A DNA stretch of 64,000 bases, taken from Pictodentalium vernedei. Lineage: Eukaryota > Mollusca > Scaphopoda > Dentaliida > Dentaliidae. Location of the stretch: contig CM062292.1 in NCBI GenBank assembly GCA_031216915.1, positions 5,018,457 through 5,082,456 of the forward strand, read 5' to 3'. Within the stretch, counting starts at the first letter, position 1, and every line of letters starts with the position of its first letter. Both the position numbers and the translations under genes were made by a program. Shown here one piece after another: positions 33,968 through 43,318 of this stretch. The notes beneath the pieces were generated by a model that saw only the letters and a program-made list of their open reading frames with translations, was not told the origin of the DNA and did not search any database.

Positions 33968-36058
33968 ATGAAGGGACATTGTTCAAATTGTAATAGGAAG
34001 AAATCTTCCTCTGACTTTCATGATCATTGTATTAATTGTAGTCAGTGTTCTCGCATTAATCCCTGTCCTATATGTGAACATTGGGATGAGAAACATTGGA
34101 AACGTGTGTCACGATATGTTGTTTCTGGAGAAAGAGCGATGCCGGCTCTTTCTCCGCAAGGTCACTCTACTCTCTCAGTTTCTATTTCAGAGGAACCAGA
34201 ACAGGGTGATGTTTCCATGTTATCTTCTTCAAGTGTGCGTCCGTCGTCACAAATGAATTCAGAGCTAGCGGCAAAAGTGCTCATGGAGATTAGACAAATG
34301 TCGTCCGCTAGCTCGCCCGGTGTAGCGTCCATTCACCGAATGGTTCGGCAGCCGGGTTCGTCCGATGCGGTCCAAGAGGAAATTTTGGGTGATGCGAGCA
34401 CTATAAACATAATAGATGCACACCCAGTGACGGCGGATAGTAAGCGAGAACGGAGGAAGCCTTTTAGTCCGGTTCCTAGCTCGTCCAGGTCCAGCCGGGC
34501 CGCGAGCGAGAGATGTCCCTCTCTCGTACAACAACATCTGGGACCAGATGTTGTGGTACAAAATGTGTCTTTAGCGGAGCATACGTCCGTCGCTCGGGAC
34601 GCTCCGTTGTATAAGCAGTCCGCAGAGACTGTTAAGGCTTCCTCTTCTCGTCAGCACACACGACCGCACCTTGGCTGCGTGACCGCCGATATATTACCAG
34701 CTTCGCCGATGAAGGATTCTTCGGCGACCAGGTCACACCATCCCGCAGCCAGGGATTCGAGACCGATGGACTCTGGACGTTCGCATAGGAAAAGTATGCG
34801 GGAGCCATCTGATGCGGAGCTGCCCTCGGCGAAGCAGCGAAAGACTGCATCTCCGCAGGTCTCGACGCCGGACATTCTTGTGCAGATAGCACAGCTTATC
34901 GCAGCATCCCAGCAGCCGACAGAAACGGTGTCGGATCGAGAATTATCCGACGGCGCTGGGTCGGTACGCTCCGCCGAAGCATCGGGGGCGGACGACCGGG
35001 AACATCATGAGGTCCGACCGGATGGTGAAAGGGATACGGATGACTTGGAGCTATCCCTTTCGGAACAACATAAAGCTGCCGTGGACTTCATCCGGCACTT
35101 TCTTCCTCAAGTTGTTCCGTCGGGCCAGACTGCTGCGCTTCTGGACAAGAGAATTATAGCGTCATTGGACTCTGAATTTTTTGAGCGGTTCAGGGACATT
35201 GCTCCCGAGTTTCCGTCGCAGTCCAATAATGTTGCTAGAACATTTGAATTATTGAACGACGCTATATTTAAACTTGCTTCCAGGACGGGGAAAGCAGGTT
35301 TCTTGTCCGCTAATACTCTCAACCTGCCTTTCATTAATGCAAGGAATAAATTCGATACGGCAGGACAGGGTATACCGAGAGTTCCTCTGCGTATGGACGA
35401 CGAGGCGGAAGACTTAGAGCTATCATTACCGTCGTCAGCTTCTATTCCAACCGCGGTGTTGGAAACAGCTATTGCGTCTAACAGAGCCAATTTAGATGCC
35501 TTATCTTACGCAGATCACCTTATTAAGGCGTTATCACTGCACCTTCAAGGGGAAGAGCTTCAGGATATACAATCCTCTTTAAGACTTCTTTCAAGGGCAG
35601 TAGCTTATTCCACGTGTAACTCCGCCCTTTCAGTGGCAAATCTGGAGTTGGTTAGACGTGACGCAGCCCTAGCTACATCCACACTAGTGGATTCTAAGGT
35701 GAAGAACTCTCTTAGAGTCGCTTCGGTCTCAGGAGAACTTCTCTTTGACGGCAAGCTTTCCGCTATTTATGATAAAATTAAAAAGAAAGCTAATGATTCT
35801 CTGTTGTTCAGATCTGCTCCTAAGAAGTCGGATACAGCAGACACGAATAAGACAGGCACTTCTGGGTCTAATGCGCCCAAGAGAGGTTCCGGTGCGTCCT
35901 CTTGGTCTTATTCGAGAGACCGTCAGGATAGCGACTCTCGTTCGGGACGGCCTTCAGGCCGGGACAATCGGTCGGACGCCCCGAGGTCGACGAGGCGAGG
36001 TGCGGGTCGTGGAAGACGTGGTTTCTCCTACCGCAGGCCTCGCAGGTCCAGGAGGTGA
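33968..36058 (+). CDS. DIRS copy 1 gag-like frame
   Basis: The ATG at 33968 (A at -3) opens 696 codons. The N-terminus (MKGHCSNCNRKK...) has a Cys/His cluster (Cys 5, 8, 21, 24, 27, 33, 36 with nearby His) resembling a zinc-binding module. The middle is Ser-rich and low complexity, followed by a more ordered region and a C-terminal Arg/Gly/Ser tail, which suggests nucleic acid binding. Position before the polymerase and the basic tail fit a DIRS ORF1 (nucleocapsid-like). Fossil element part; no host role inferred. Confidence 0.75.
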   Translation: MKGHCSNCNRKKSSSDFHDHCINCSQCSRINPCPICEHWDEKHWKRVSRYVVSGERAMPALSPQGHSTLSVSISEEPEQGDVSMLSSSSVRPSSQMNSELAAKVLMEIRQMSSASSPGVASIHRMVRQPGSSDAVQEEILGDASTINIIDAHPVTADSKRERRKPFSPVPSSSRSSRAASERCPSLVQQHLGPDVVVQNVSLAEHTSVARDAPLYKQSAETVKASSSRQHTRPHLGCVTADILPASPMKDSSATRSHHPAARDSRPMDSGRSHRKSMREPSDAELPSAKQRKTASPQVSTPDILVQIAQLIAASQQPTETVSDRELSDGAGSVRSAEASGADDREHHEVRPDGERDTDDLELSLSEQHKAAVDFIRHFLPQVVPSGQTAALLDKRIIASLDSEFFERFRDIAPEFPSQSNNVARTFELLNDAIFKLASRTGKAGFLSANTLNLPFINARNKFDTAGQGIPRVPLRMDDEAEDLELSLPSSASIPTAVLETAIASNRANLDALSYADHLIKALSLHLQGEELQDIQSSLRLLSRAVAYSTCNSALSVANLELVRRDAALATSTLVDSKVKNSLRVASVSGELLFDGKLSAIYDKIKKKANDSLLFRSAPKKSDTADTNKTGTSGSNAPKRGSGASSWSYSRDRQDSDSRSGRPSGRDNRSDAPRSTRRGAGRGRRGFSYRRPRRSRR

Positions 36059-36115
36059 TGGCTTAAACCTCTATCGCGTTCCGGTTGGCGGAAGGTTGTC
36101 GAGTTTTTCACAAGA

Positions 36116-39004
36116 GTGGGCGTCGATTACGGACGACCCTTGGGTGTGAGGAGTGACTTCGGAAGGTCTGAAGATATCCTTCAAACGAAAGCCTCCATTA
36201 ACTCGAAGTCCAAAGTGGACTCATCTTCCGTCAAATCCACAGAAAAGAGACGCTCTGTTATCAGAGGTGCAGTCTCTTTTAATGAAGAACGCGGTAGAGG
36301 TCGTAGAAAACCAGGAATCTCTGGGATTCTACAGCCATCTGTTTCTGGTTCCGAAACCAGACGGCTCATTCCGTCCAGTCATAGATTTGAGCTGGATAAA
36401 CAAGCTGATCGTCGCTCCGAAGTTTTATATGGAGACGATTCGATCGGTCAGAGTGAGTATTCGGGTGAACGATTATGCAACGAGCATAGATCTCAAAGAT
36501 GCGTACTTTCACGTCATGGTACATCCGACATTACGAAAGTATCTACGCTTCGCAGTCCTTGGAGTGGTGTATCAATTCCGGGCGATGTGCTTCGGATTGA
36601 ATCTAGCGCCCTGGGCTTTCACTCGGGTAATGAACTCGGTAATGATCTACTTCCGAGCTCATTCGTCTGCGGTAATGTCGGCCTACCTGGACGACATTCT
36701 TCAGAGGTACGGCAACGAGTTAACGCTTCAGAACGATGTTCAGAATCTTCTTCTATTGCTCCGACGTCTCGGTTTTATAGTAAACGAGGAGAAGTCGGAT
36801 CTGGTGCCGTCCAAGTCATTCACTCATCTGGGAATGAGCTTCGAGACGCACAACAATCTCGTTCATCTGCCGTTAACCAGAGCGAAATTAGTCAGTTGTT
36901 ACGCTCGCTATTGTCTGCACGCAGACAAGGTCACGGCGAGAGAATTTATGAGACTGATAGGTCTGTGCGGAGCCGCCACGGATCTCATTCCGATGGGGCG
37001 GTTACGCACACGTCCTCTTCAAATTTTCCTGACTCAGAATTGGAGTGTGAAAATTCATTCGCTCGATGTAGACGTTCTCTTGTCAGATCAAGTGAAACAA
37101 GAGATTCAGACTTGGGCAAACATTCAGTGGTTAACTCAAGGAGTTCCGCTGCAGTTGCCGGATCCGAGTTTTACTGTTATGACGGATGCCAGTCAAACAG
37201 GTTGGGGTGCATCATTAATCCCAACGGATTCGAGATGCCAGGGTCTTTGGGATCCGCAATTCCTGTGCAAGCACATAAACATCAAGGAAATGATGTCAAT
37301 TTGGCTTGCGTTACGTCACTGGATGGACATTATTCACGATGCTCATGTCCAAATCCTATCCGACAATACGACAGTAGTGGCGTATATACGGAATCAGGGA
37401 GGCACTCATTCAGTTCCGTTGTTCAATCTAACGGAAAGAATCCTTCTGTTTGCGTTAGAACATCACGTTCTTCTTTCGGTCCGTCACATACCAGGTCGTC
37501 TGAATGTGCTAGCAGACTCCCTTTCACGAAAGGGTCGTTTGTTGCCGTCGGAGTGGACTCTCAACAAACAAGTATTCAATCAGATTTGCTACCAATGGGA
37601 ACGGCCAATGATAGACTTATTTGCGACACATCTCAACAATCAGTTGCAGACGTATGTGTCTCCGTGTCCGGATCCAAGAGCATTTGCAGTAGACGCTCTG
37701 TCGATCCCTTGGGACGGAATGATAGGATATGCGTATCCTCCAGCGCCATTAATTCAACAAGTATTGCTAAAGATAAAACAATCTCAATGCAAGATTCTGT
37801 TGGTAGCATCTCTGTCGCCACAGAGACCGTGGATAAATCTACTCAGGCGTCTGTTGTGGGACCTACCGCGGAAGCTTCCTCCACGAGAGGATCTTCTTTC
37901 GCAGGGGAAATCGCGCCAACTCCATCACAACCCGCAAGGTCTCAACCTTCACGTTTTTCCGTTGTGCGGTCCTTCTTGCATGGCAAGCACTTTACAGGAC
38001 GAGCAGTGGACGTGATTTCTAACTGTAGGAGGACCTCCTCTTCGCTAAACTATGCGGCTAAGTGGAAGGTTTTTCGTCGTTGGTGTAGGGATCATTCTGT
38101 AGATATATTTGATCCCTCTATACCAGACATTGCAAACTTTCTAGTATACTTGTTTGACGAAATCAAACTGCAGCCTGTTACTATAAAGGGTTATAGATCT
38201 ATGTTATCTGATACCTATGCACATCATGATAGTTTACAAATTGGATCTAATGTCTCTTTATCGAAGTTGGTTAGAAACTTTTCGATAAATAGACCCAGAA
38301 CTCTTAGATTAATTCCTAAGTGGAATTTAGCTTGGGTTCTCCTTAAATTGAGGGAAAAGCCATTTGAACCTCTTGGGACAGTAGATTTCAAATTCTTATC
38401 TTATAAGACAGCTTTTCTCTTAGCTTTCTCTTCTGCCAGAAGAGTCAGTGAGCTTCATGCACTATCGGTGGATGATTCTCATTATCGTAGTGTTGGGAAC
38501 ACTATCACCTTCACTACTAATGTCGGTTTTTTAGCTAAGAATCAGGCTCCTAATAAATATCCGGAACCTATTGTTATTAAGGCTCTTCCGTCTTCAGACG
38601 GGCGTAGGCCTTTACTCTGTCCTGTTAGAGCACTACGTATCTATAAACAGAGATCTCAGTTTATCAGAAAGGGACGGAAACGTTTCTTTCTGTCTTTGAT
38701 GCCTAATAGAAAGGACATTTCAGTCCATTCTATTGCTAGATGGATTCAGTTAACTATCCGTACTGCTTATGAAGATTTATCTTCTTCTCAGCAGTCTGTG
38801 CTTAAGATTTCTGCTCATGAAGTAAGAGCTCTTTCTACTTCCTGGGCTTATGCTAATAGTGTTGCTATTACAGATTTAATGAAGGCTGCTTATTGGTCTC
38901 AGCCATCCACATTTACGAATTTTTATCTCAGAAATATTGAGTCCATTTCTGGAGACCTGCATTGTTTAGGTCTGTTATCTGTTGCTCAGAATGTCGTCCA
39001 CTAA
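36116..39004 (+). CDS. DIRS copy 1 tyrosine recombinase frame
   Basis: The frame is open for 962 codons, but recognisable recombinase begins only near 38040 (LNYAAKWKVFRRWC). The catalytic set is visible: Arg in SSARRVSELHAL (about residue 775), HEVR (H901, R904) and Tyr 937 in TNFYLRN. The enzyme would join a circular DNA copy to the target, as known for DIRS. The upstream 640 codons are Ser/Arg-rich and overlap the polymerase in another register; they may be non-functional. No ATG at the upstream edge fixes a start. Confidence 0.85.
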   Translation: MGVDYGRPLGVRSDFGRSEDILQTKASINSKSKVDSSSVKSTEKRRSVIRGAVSFNEERGRGRRKPGISGILQPSVSGSETRRLIPSSHRFELDKQADRRSEVLYGDDSIGQSEYSGERLCNEHRSQRCVLSRHGTSDITKVSTLRSPWSGVSIPGDVLRIESSALGFHSGNELGNDLLPSSFVCGNVGLPGRHSSEVRQRVNASERCSESSSIAPTSRFYSKRGEVGSGAVQVIHSSGNELRDAQQSRSSAVNQSEISQLLRSLLSARRQGHGERIYETDRSVRSRHGSHSDGAVTHTSSSNFPDSELECENSFARCRRSLVRSSETRDSDLGKHSVVNSRSSAAVAGSEFYCYDGCQSNRLGCIINPNGFEMPGSLGSAIPVQAHKHQGNDVNLACVTSLDGHYSRCSCPNPIRQYDSSGVYTESGRHSFSSVVQSNGKNPSVCVRTSRSSFGPSHTRSSECASRLPFTKGSFVAVGVDSQQTSIQSDLLPMGTANDRLICDTSQQSVADVCVSVSGSKSICSRRSVDPLGRNDRICVSSSAINSTSIAKDKTISMQDSVGSISVATETVDKSTQASVVGPTAEASSTRGSSFAGEIAPTPSQPARSQPSRFSVVRSFLHGKHFTGRAVDVISNCRRTSSSLNYAAKWKVFRRWCRDHSVDIFDPSIPDIANFLVYLFDEIKLQPVTIKGYRSMLSDTYAHHDSLQIGSNVSLSKLVRNFSINRPRTLRLIPKWNLAWVLLKLREKPFEPLGTVDFKFLSYKTAFLLAFSSARRVSELHALSVDDSHYRSVGNTITFTTNVGFLAKNQAPNKYPEPIVIKALPSSDGRRPLLCPVRALRIYKQRSQFIRKGRKRFFLSLMPNRKDISVHSIARWIQLTIRTAYEDLSSSQQSVLKISAHEVRALSTSWAYANSVAITDLMKAAYWSQPSTFTNFYLRNIESISGDLHCLGLLSVAQNVVH
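36153..38015 (+). CDS. DIRS copy 1 reverse transcriptase / RNase H frame
   Basis: 620 codons with no ATG at the upstream edge, so the true start is unresolved. RT: VPKPDGSFRPVIDLSWIN near 66-83, SIDLKDAYFH near 111-120, the YLDD catalytic box at 178-181. RNase H: acidic residues D345, E379, D404 and D455 in the expected order. The segment from about 481 (MIDLFATHLNNQLQTYVSP) resembles the C-terminal domain that DIRS elements carry and that has been described as Dam-methylase-like; I am less sure of that part. The frame lies wholly within the recombinase frame, in another register. Confidence 0.85.
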   Translation: MTSEGLKISFKRKPPLTRSPKWTHLPSNPQKRDALLSEVQSLLMKNAVEVVENQESLGFYSHLFLVPKPDGSFRPVIDLSWINKLIVAPKFYMETIRSVRVSIRVNDYATSIDLKDAYFHVMVHPTLRKYLRFAVLGVVYQFRAMCFGLNLAPWAFTRVMNSVMIYFRAHSSAVMSAYLDDILQRYGNELTLQNDVQNLLLLLRRLGFIVNEEKSDLVPSKSFTHLGMSFETHNNLVHLPLTRAKLVSCYARYCLHADKVTAREFMRLIGLCGAATDLIPMGRLRTRPLQIFLTQNWSVKIHSLDVDVLLSDQVKQEIQTWANIQWLTQGVPLQLPDPSFTVMTDASQTGWGASLIPTDSRCQGLWDPQFLCKHINIKEMMSIWLALRHWMDIIHDAHVQILSDNTTVVAYIRNQGGTHSVPLFNLTERILLFALEHHVLLSVRHIPGRLNVLADSLSRKGRLLPSEWTLNKQVFNQICYQWERPMIDLFATHLNNQLQTYVSPCPDPRAFAVDALSIPWDGMIGYAYPPAPLIQQVLLKIKQSQCKILLVASLSPQRPWINLLRRLLWDLPRKLPPREDLLSQGKSRQLHHNPQGLNLHVFPLCGPSCMASTLQDEQWT

Positions 39005-39602
39005 ACAGTTGCAACTATAGTTATGCAGGCTTTCTGTTCCGGCAGTGACTCCGTCCGGCTGCCCTCTTCGCTCTGGGCTATTTGACCCAGGGCAAGGGGA
39101 AGGGGGGGGGGGGGGGTGTTCCCTTAGGTCACCTGCTTTATAGTGAAAAGCAAGGGAATGCCTCCTCCAAGTCAGTATTTCTGAGTCGCTTCCGGGATGG
39201 TTTTAAAGTGTAATCTTAATGTTTAAATTCATTCATGTCTTATTTTTAAAGTGTAGCTCGGTGTGAAGCATTTGTGTATGTCAAGTGTCAAACGGGCTTT
39301 AATATACAATACTCGGACACTTTTAAATGACTATAAAGAGTCTCAATTCTCTGGACTACTTTATTTATTGGCTTGCTTTAAAAATAATTAGTATAAGGGT
39401 TATACTGGATGTTAATAGAGAACATGAATGTTATTGTGCTCAATTATTAAGGGTAGTGTATCTTTCTAATTTAATATTAAATAAGAAAGATACATGTAAA
39501 GCCTAATACTCCTTTTCTCCTTAAGGGGTTACCTCTTTACTATATAGTTGAGCTTATTGGATTTTCCTCTATGTCCTAGGCCCTCCAGCCTGTTTACTAT
39601 TC

Positions 39603-39690
39603 AGCTAAGTCTGGGTCATTGGTACAGTATAAAAATGTTAAAAAATTTATAGTAATTTATATATTTTTTATACTTACCAATGACCCAGAC
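39603..39690 (+). repeat. DIRS copy 1 internal complementary region
   Basis: The first 34 bases are the reverse complement of the element's left end (32880-32913). The next 54 are the reverse complement of its right end (39940-39993). The two are fused head to tail, the arrangement that defines DIRS elements and is thought to template closure of the circular intermediate. Confidence 0.9.
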
Positions 39691-39765
39691 GGGGATGGCC
39701 CTCCCTGGAGTTGGGAACTCTTGCCTCCCCGCTGAGTACATAGCGCTGACCAGGCACTGCCAGTA

Positions 39766-39955
39766 AGAATGATAATTGGCGCCAATTTCGGGACGACTGC
39801 GTCACTGCGCATGCGCAGTAGAGGCGTAGTATGGAGGTCCTTTTGGACATGATTTCTTTTTGTTTTGGATGCAAATTTAGGGGATTGGGGGGCAAAATTT
39901 GTGTTTGGCCCTGGTTTTGTTAGAGTTAGCACCAGCTAAGTCTGGGTCATTGGTA
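39766..39955 (-). repeat. DIRS copy 1 right inverted terminal repeat
   Basis: Inverse of 32892-33081; starts 'agaatgataattggcgcc' and ends 'gtctgggtcattggta'. Confidence 0.9.
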
Positions 39956-39993
39956 AGTATAAAAAATATATAAATTACTATAAATTTTTTAAC

Positions 39994-40416
39994 TTTCCAC
40001 GATTTTAATAACCTGCCATTTAAAATCCAGAACTAATTTTAGTGGGTTACATATATTTTCACCGTCACAATTTCCATCCGTGTTCAGTTATATTCATACA
40101 TTCGTTTCGAAGGATGCTTGTCAGTTGAAGTTAAACATTGAGATCAACACTCAATCAAATTCACTCTCCTCACAGTTTTCACTCTCGGAAACTTTATTTG
40201 AGGTGATCGATTTTCCACTCGCCTCCATTTTGCTCTCATTCATCACTGCCTCATTGAAATGGGCTCAAGGAGCTCATTCCAATAAGGGGGTCACATGATA
40301 TGGTTTTCTTAAATATTTTTTCCACTGAACAATTTGTATATTATACAGCAAATGTAGCTGATTTGCTTGGTAAGATTAATTGCTCACTAGGTGAAACCGA
40401 GTCACGATGTTGTCTA
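39994..40416. other. Spacer with piggyBac-type MITE remnant
   Basis: From about 40228 to 40365 it resembles half of the TTAA-flanked MITE ('gctcattccaataagggg', 'tcacatgatatggttttctt', 'caatttgtatattata'), diverged and without ends. Otherwise nothing is recognised. Confidence 0.45.
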
Positions 40417-40730
40417 CAGTTAAAACTAGAAGTCCTGTCATGAAATGCGCACAAATAGCACATTGATATGCACGTTAATATGCACGTTATGGCCCAAGTA
40501 AAACTATTAAATTCTGTACATATGGCCTGTGCACAGGCAATGTTTCAGCCAATGGACCTCCGGGTAACCCGGAGGTCCATTGGCAGAAACATTGCATCTG
40601 TTTTCTATGAGTAACCAAGAGAACCTGCCGTGGTTTGGATGCCATTCGATATGGAAATTGCGCGCAATTCCAACGCGCTATTAAGCCTACATAAGCGCAC
40701 TATTCGTGACAGGACTTCTAGTTTTAACTG
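40417..40730 (+). mobile_element. Tc1/mariner-type MITE, copy 6
   Basis: TA-flanked copy with intact ends and the perfect central palindrome 'gacctccgggtaacccgg', 450 bp upstream of the MTFMT start codon. Confidence 0.9.
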
Positions 40731-40916
40731 TACTTGCAAAAAGTAAAAATTGCAGGTCCAATGGTGTGCAAGAGCAGCACCACGCCACAAAATTGAAAGG
40801 CTGCTGTAATCGACAAATTCAGTACAGATATGTTTGAAATTCTCTGTCTAATTTTGTGATTGCAGTACTGTACTGGATTTTTTGTTGTAGGTTTTGTAGA
40901 AGTGTTTGCTGATTAA

Positions 40917-41147
40917 CCCTTTACCCATCGCAGACGATATCAAATTTTATTATTGTAAATATCATTTTTTAAAACTTTAAAAAAAATTTCAACAAAACCA
41001 TATCGTGTGACCCCTCGTTGGAATGAGCTTGACGAGCTCATTCCAACGAGGGGTCACATGATATGGTTTTGTTGAAATTTATTTAAAAATAATATTTTTT
41101 CAACTGCTGAATTTGCATATTATGCGGGCGATTCGTTGGGTAAAGGG
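40917..41147. mobile_element. piggyBac-type palindromic MITE just upstream of MTFMT
   Basis: TTAA at 40913-40916 and 41148-41151 flank CCCTTTACCCA...TTGGGTAAAGGG ends. The core 'gacccctcgttggaatgag' folds on its inverse, with arms 'tttcaacaaaaccatat'. TTAA duplication and CCC/GGG ends fit piggyBac-mobilised MITEs. It ends 40 bp before the MTFMT ATG, so it must lie in its promoter or 5' UTR. Confidence 0.85.
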
Positions 41148-41187
41148 TTAAGATGATCCTGGAAATGATATCTGTTGATTTGTTAGT

Positions 41188-41411
41188 ATGAATATTCAGT
41201 TCCCTTTCAGAATGCGTTACTTTCACAAGATGACTTACTGCCAGAATTCATGCTTTAGAATGTCATTGAGAAAGAGACTTGTCAGATTCTTCTCACACAA
41301 TTGTGACCCTGTGACTGCTATAGAAAGAACTAATCCACCGTGGCGCATTCTTTTCTTTGGAACAGATGGATTCTCTTTGGAAACACTCAAGATTATAAAT
41401 ACTCGTTACAG
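41188..41411 (+). CDS. MTFMT: Mitochondrial methionyl-tRNA formyltransferase, exon 1
   Basis: The enzyme formylates initiator Met-tRNA in mitochondria using 10-formyl-tetrahydrofolate. The ATG at 41188 is the first in frame (an in-frame TGA lies at 41176) and has A at -3. About 50 N-terminal residues are rich in Arg, Lys and His with few acids, as expected of a mitochondrial presequence. Then comes NPPWRILFFGTDGFSLETLK, the opening beta strand and nucleotide-fold loop of the formyltransferase family, closely like the vertebrate PPWRVLFFGTD. The exon ends TACAG with a GTAATA donor at 41412, phase 2. Exon 2 is at 62099. A MITE ends 40 bp upstream and another begins 20 bp after the exon. Confidence 0.88.
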
Positions 41412-41595
41412 GTAATATTAAACCAGGTTAGGCCTAAAAAAATAAAAAATCTGTTTCTCAGGCCCTCCCGCATGGTCCCTTTGGCTGCCGTATGCTCTCT
41501 TTTTATAACCAATTTAAACTTTAAAAAAATAAAAATTAAATAGTTTATGTCTGATATTTTACCCAAGTTAAAAATATTGATGAATTTGCCCCTTG

Positions 41596-41649
41596 AGTGC
41601 AAGAAGGCTTTGCAATGCTTTAGCATTGCAAAGCCTTCTTGCACTCAAG
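41596..41649. repeat. Perfect palindrome inside the MITE
   Basis: 'gagtgcaagaaggctttgca' is mirrored by 'tgcaaagccttcttgcactc' with a tip at 'atgctttagcat'. The related MITE at 54745 has only the first arm. Confidence 0.75.
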
Positions 41650-41734
41650 GGATGAAATACACCACCACCCACGCTATTCTGTAGATTATGAGGCCTAAAA
41701 CTTGAACCAAGAACATGAACTTTTGATGGCAAAA

Positions 41735-42520
41735 AGAAATTACTGAAATAAAAAATAAAATAAAAAAACGCTCGCCCGCATGGAATTTCTCAAATAATGG
41801 CCCGAGAAACAGAGGACCTACTTTGTGTGGCCTTAGTATTGCCAACTCTTTCTATATAATAGCTGAGAAAAGTCCAACAATTCAAAGATAATTTTGATGG
41901 GAAAGAAGTAATTACTGAAATAAAAAATAAAATAAAAAAACGCTCGCCCGCATGGAATTTCTCAAATAATGGCCCGAGAAACAGAGGACCTACTTTGTGT
42001 GGCCTTAGTATTGCCAACTCTTTCTATATAATAGCTGAGAAAAGTCCAACAATTCAAAGATAATTTTGATGGGAAAGAAGTAATTACTGAAATAAAAAAT
42101 AAAATAAAAAACCGCTCGCCCGCATGGAATTTCTCAAATAATGGCCCGAGAAACAGAGGACCTACTTTGTGTGGCCTTAGTATTGCCAACTCTTTCTATA
42201 TAATAGCTGAGAAAAGTCCAACAATTCAAAGATAATTTTGATGGGAAAGAAGTAATTACTGAAATAAAAAATAAAATAAAAAAACGCTCGCCCGCATGGA
42301 ATTTCTCAAATAATGGCCTGAGAAACAGAGGACCTACTTTGTGTGGCCTTAGTATTGCCAACTCTTTCTATATAATAGCTGAGAAAAGTCCAACAATTCA
42401 AAGATAATTTTGATGGGAAAGAAGTAATTACTGAAATAAAAAATAAAATAAAAAAACGCTCGCCCGCATGGAATTTCTCAAATAATGGCCTGAGAAACAG
42501 AAGATCTACTTCGTGTGGCC
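41735..42520 (+). repeat. 172-bp tandem array, about 4.6 units
   Basis: Units begin 'cgctcgcccgcatggaattt' at 41769, 41941, 42113, 42285 and 42457, almost identical. Each includes the MITE right end ('tgtgtggcc' + TTA) followed by about 60 bp beginning 'gtattgccaactctt'. Minus-strand frames of 75 codons repeat with the unit and are not genes. Confidence 0.92.
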
Positions 42521-42523
42521 TTA

Positions 42524-43099
42524 GTTATTTATAATTTTTAGTTTATGTGACTGAACATAGTGGTACATCTATTGGTGTTTGACTATCATCCTGTATATGT
42601 TAACTTGTAAATTTCAGTCTTCTACAAGAGAACAACCTTTGGGCTGCTTCCAGGCTGCTGTGGTAAAGAAAAAGTTGGTACACAGATGTCATTTGGTGCA
42701 TGTTCTTTGAAGGACTGTGTGGTTTATTGGTTTTATTTTATGTATGTTTAAAAAAACTCAGTAGTAAGGCCAAACAAAATTAAATAATTGATTTTCAGTC
42801 AATTTTATTTTTAAACAAATGAGGGAGGGCGGTTTTTATTTTTTATTCCTGATGGAGTGGTTGGCGATGCCTAAAATCCTGTTGTGAGACAAGGGGAGGG
42901 AGGGGGGCACTAAAATTTGCAAGACGTGACGTCCTATTTTTTATTCGGCTCCTTTTTACACCCACCCACCCACCCACCCACTACGTGCAAATTTTCTACT
43001 ACCGTTCTCAGACACCCACCCCCACTCTCCCATTAAAATCCAAAATAAACTTATAAACTTAGTAGGCACAGCTGTCTTCAGGAGGTTTTCATAATGTTC
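42524..43099. other. Unassigned, low-complexity
   Basis: Contains a relative of the 20971 repeat at 42771-42850 ('aggccaaacaaaattaaata', 'gagggagggcgg') and a (CCCA)n tract at 42957-42981. No exon. Confidence 0.4.
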
Positions 43100-43103
43100 T
43101 TAA

Positions 43104-43314
43104 CCCTTTACCCAATGTAACGGCCAAAACCGGCCAGCGCTATTCTCAAAAATCGCCAATTAATTTTTATTATTTTTTGTCTCAAAAACATAGGTTGTGA
43201 CCCCTCATTAGAACAAGCTCATCGAGCTCGTTCCAATGAGGGGTCGTAAGCTATGTTTTTGAGACAAAAAAGTGTTTTGGCAAGTGTCATCTGCTTTTCA
43301 TGTTGGGTAAAGGG
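43104..43314. mobile_element. piggyBac-type palindromic MITE
   Basis: TTAA flanks at 43100-43103 and 43315-43318, ends CCCTTTACCCAA / GTTGGGTAAAGGG. The arms 'gtctcaaaaacatagg' differ from those of the copies at 40917 and 56561, while the 'gagctcatcgagctcg' centre is shared. Same arm type as 902. Confidence 0.85.
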
Positions 43315-43318
43315 TTAA

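Larger units (their letters stand above)
32880..39993 (+). mobile_element. DIRS-type retrotransposon, copy 1 (looks whole)
   Basis: Family: DIRS order, which has a tyrosine recombinase in place of an integrase and integrates without target duplication. Parts in order: left inverted terminal repeat (ITR, 32892-33081), gag-like frame, reverse transcriptase/RNase H frame, tyrosine recombinase, 3' region with a G-run, internal complementary region (39603-39690), right ITR (39766-39955). The left extension 'atttttatactg' and the right extension ending 'taaattttttaac' mark the ends. No LTRs and no flanking duplication are seen. It looks whole by eye. Its closeness to copy 2 and its near-identical ITRs suggest a young insertion. 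Confidence 0.9.
41431..42520 (+). mobile_element. PIF/Harbinger-type MITE with internal tandem expansion
   Basis: GGCCTAAAAA at the left and TGTGTGGCC at the right, with inner inverted 'ctgtttctcaggcc' / 'ggcctgagaaacag'. TTA on both sides (41428-41430, 42521-42523). A 3-bp TTA/TAA target is typical of PIF/Harbinger. The relative at 54745 has the same ends without the expansion. It starts 20 bp after MTFMT exon 1. Confidence 0.75.

Noticed and set aside
41645-42361. Four near-identical 66-75-codon minus-strand frames
   Set aside because: They repeat with the 172-bp array unit and have no independent support.
42617-42665. Acceptor 'gtaaatttcag' with a phase-compatible short frame as an alternative MTFMT exon 2
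   Set aside because: It stops after about 16 residues without homology, whereas 62099-62162 matches the enzyme.
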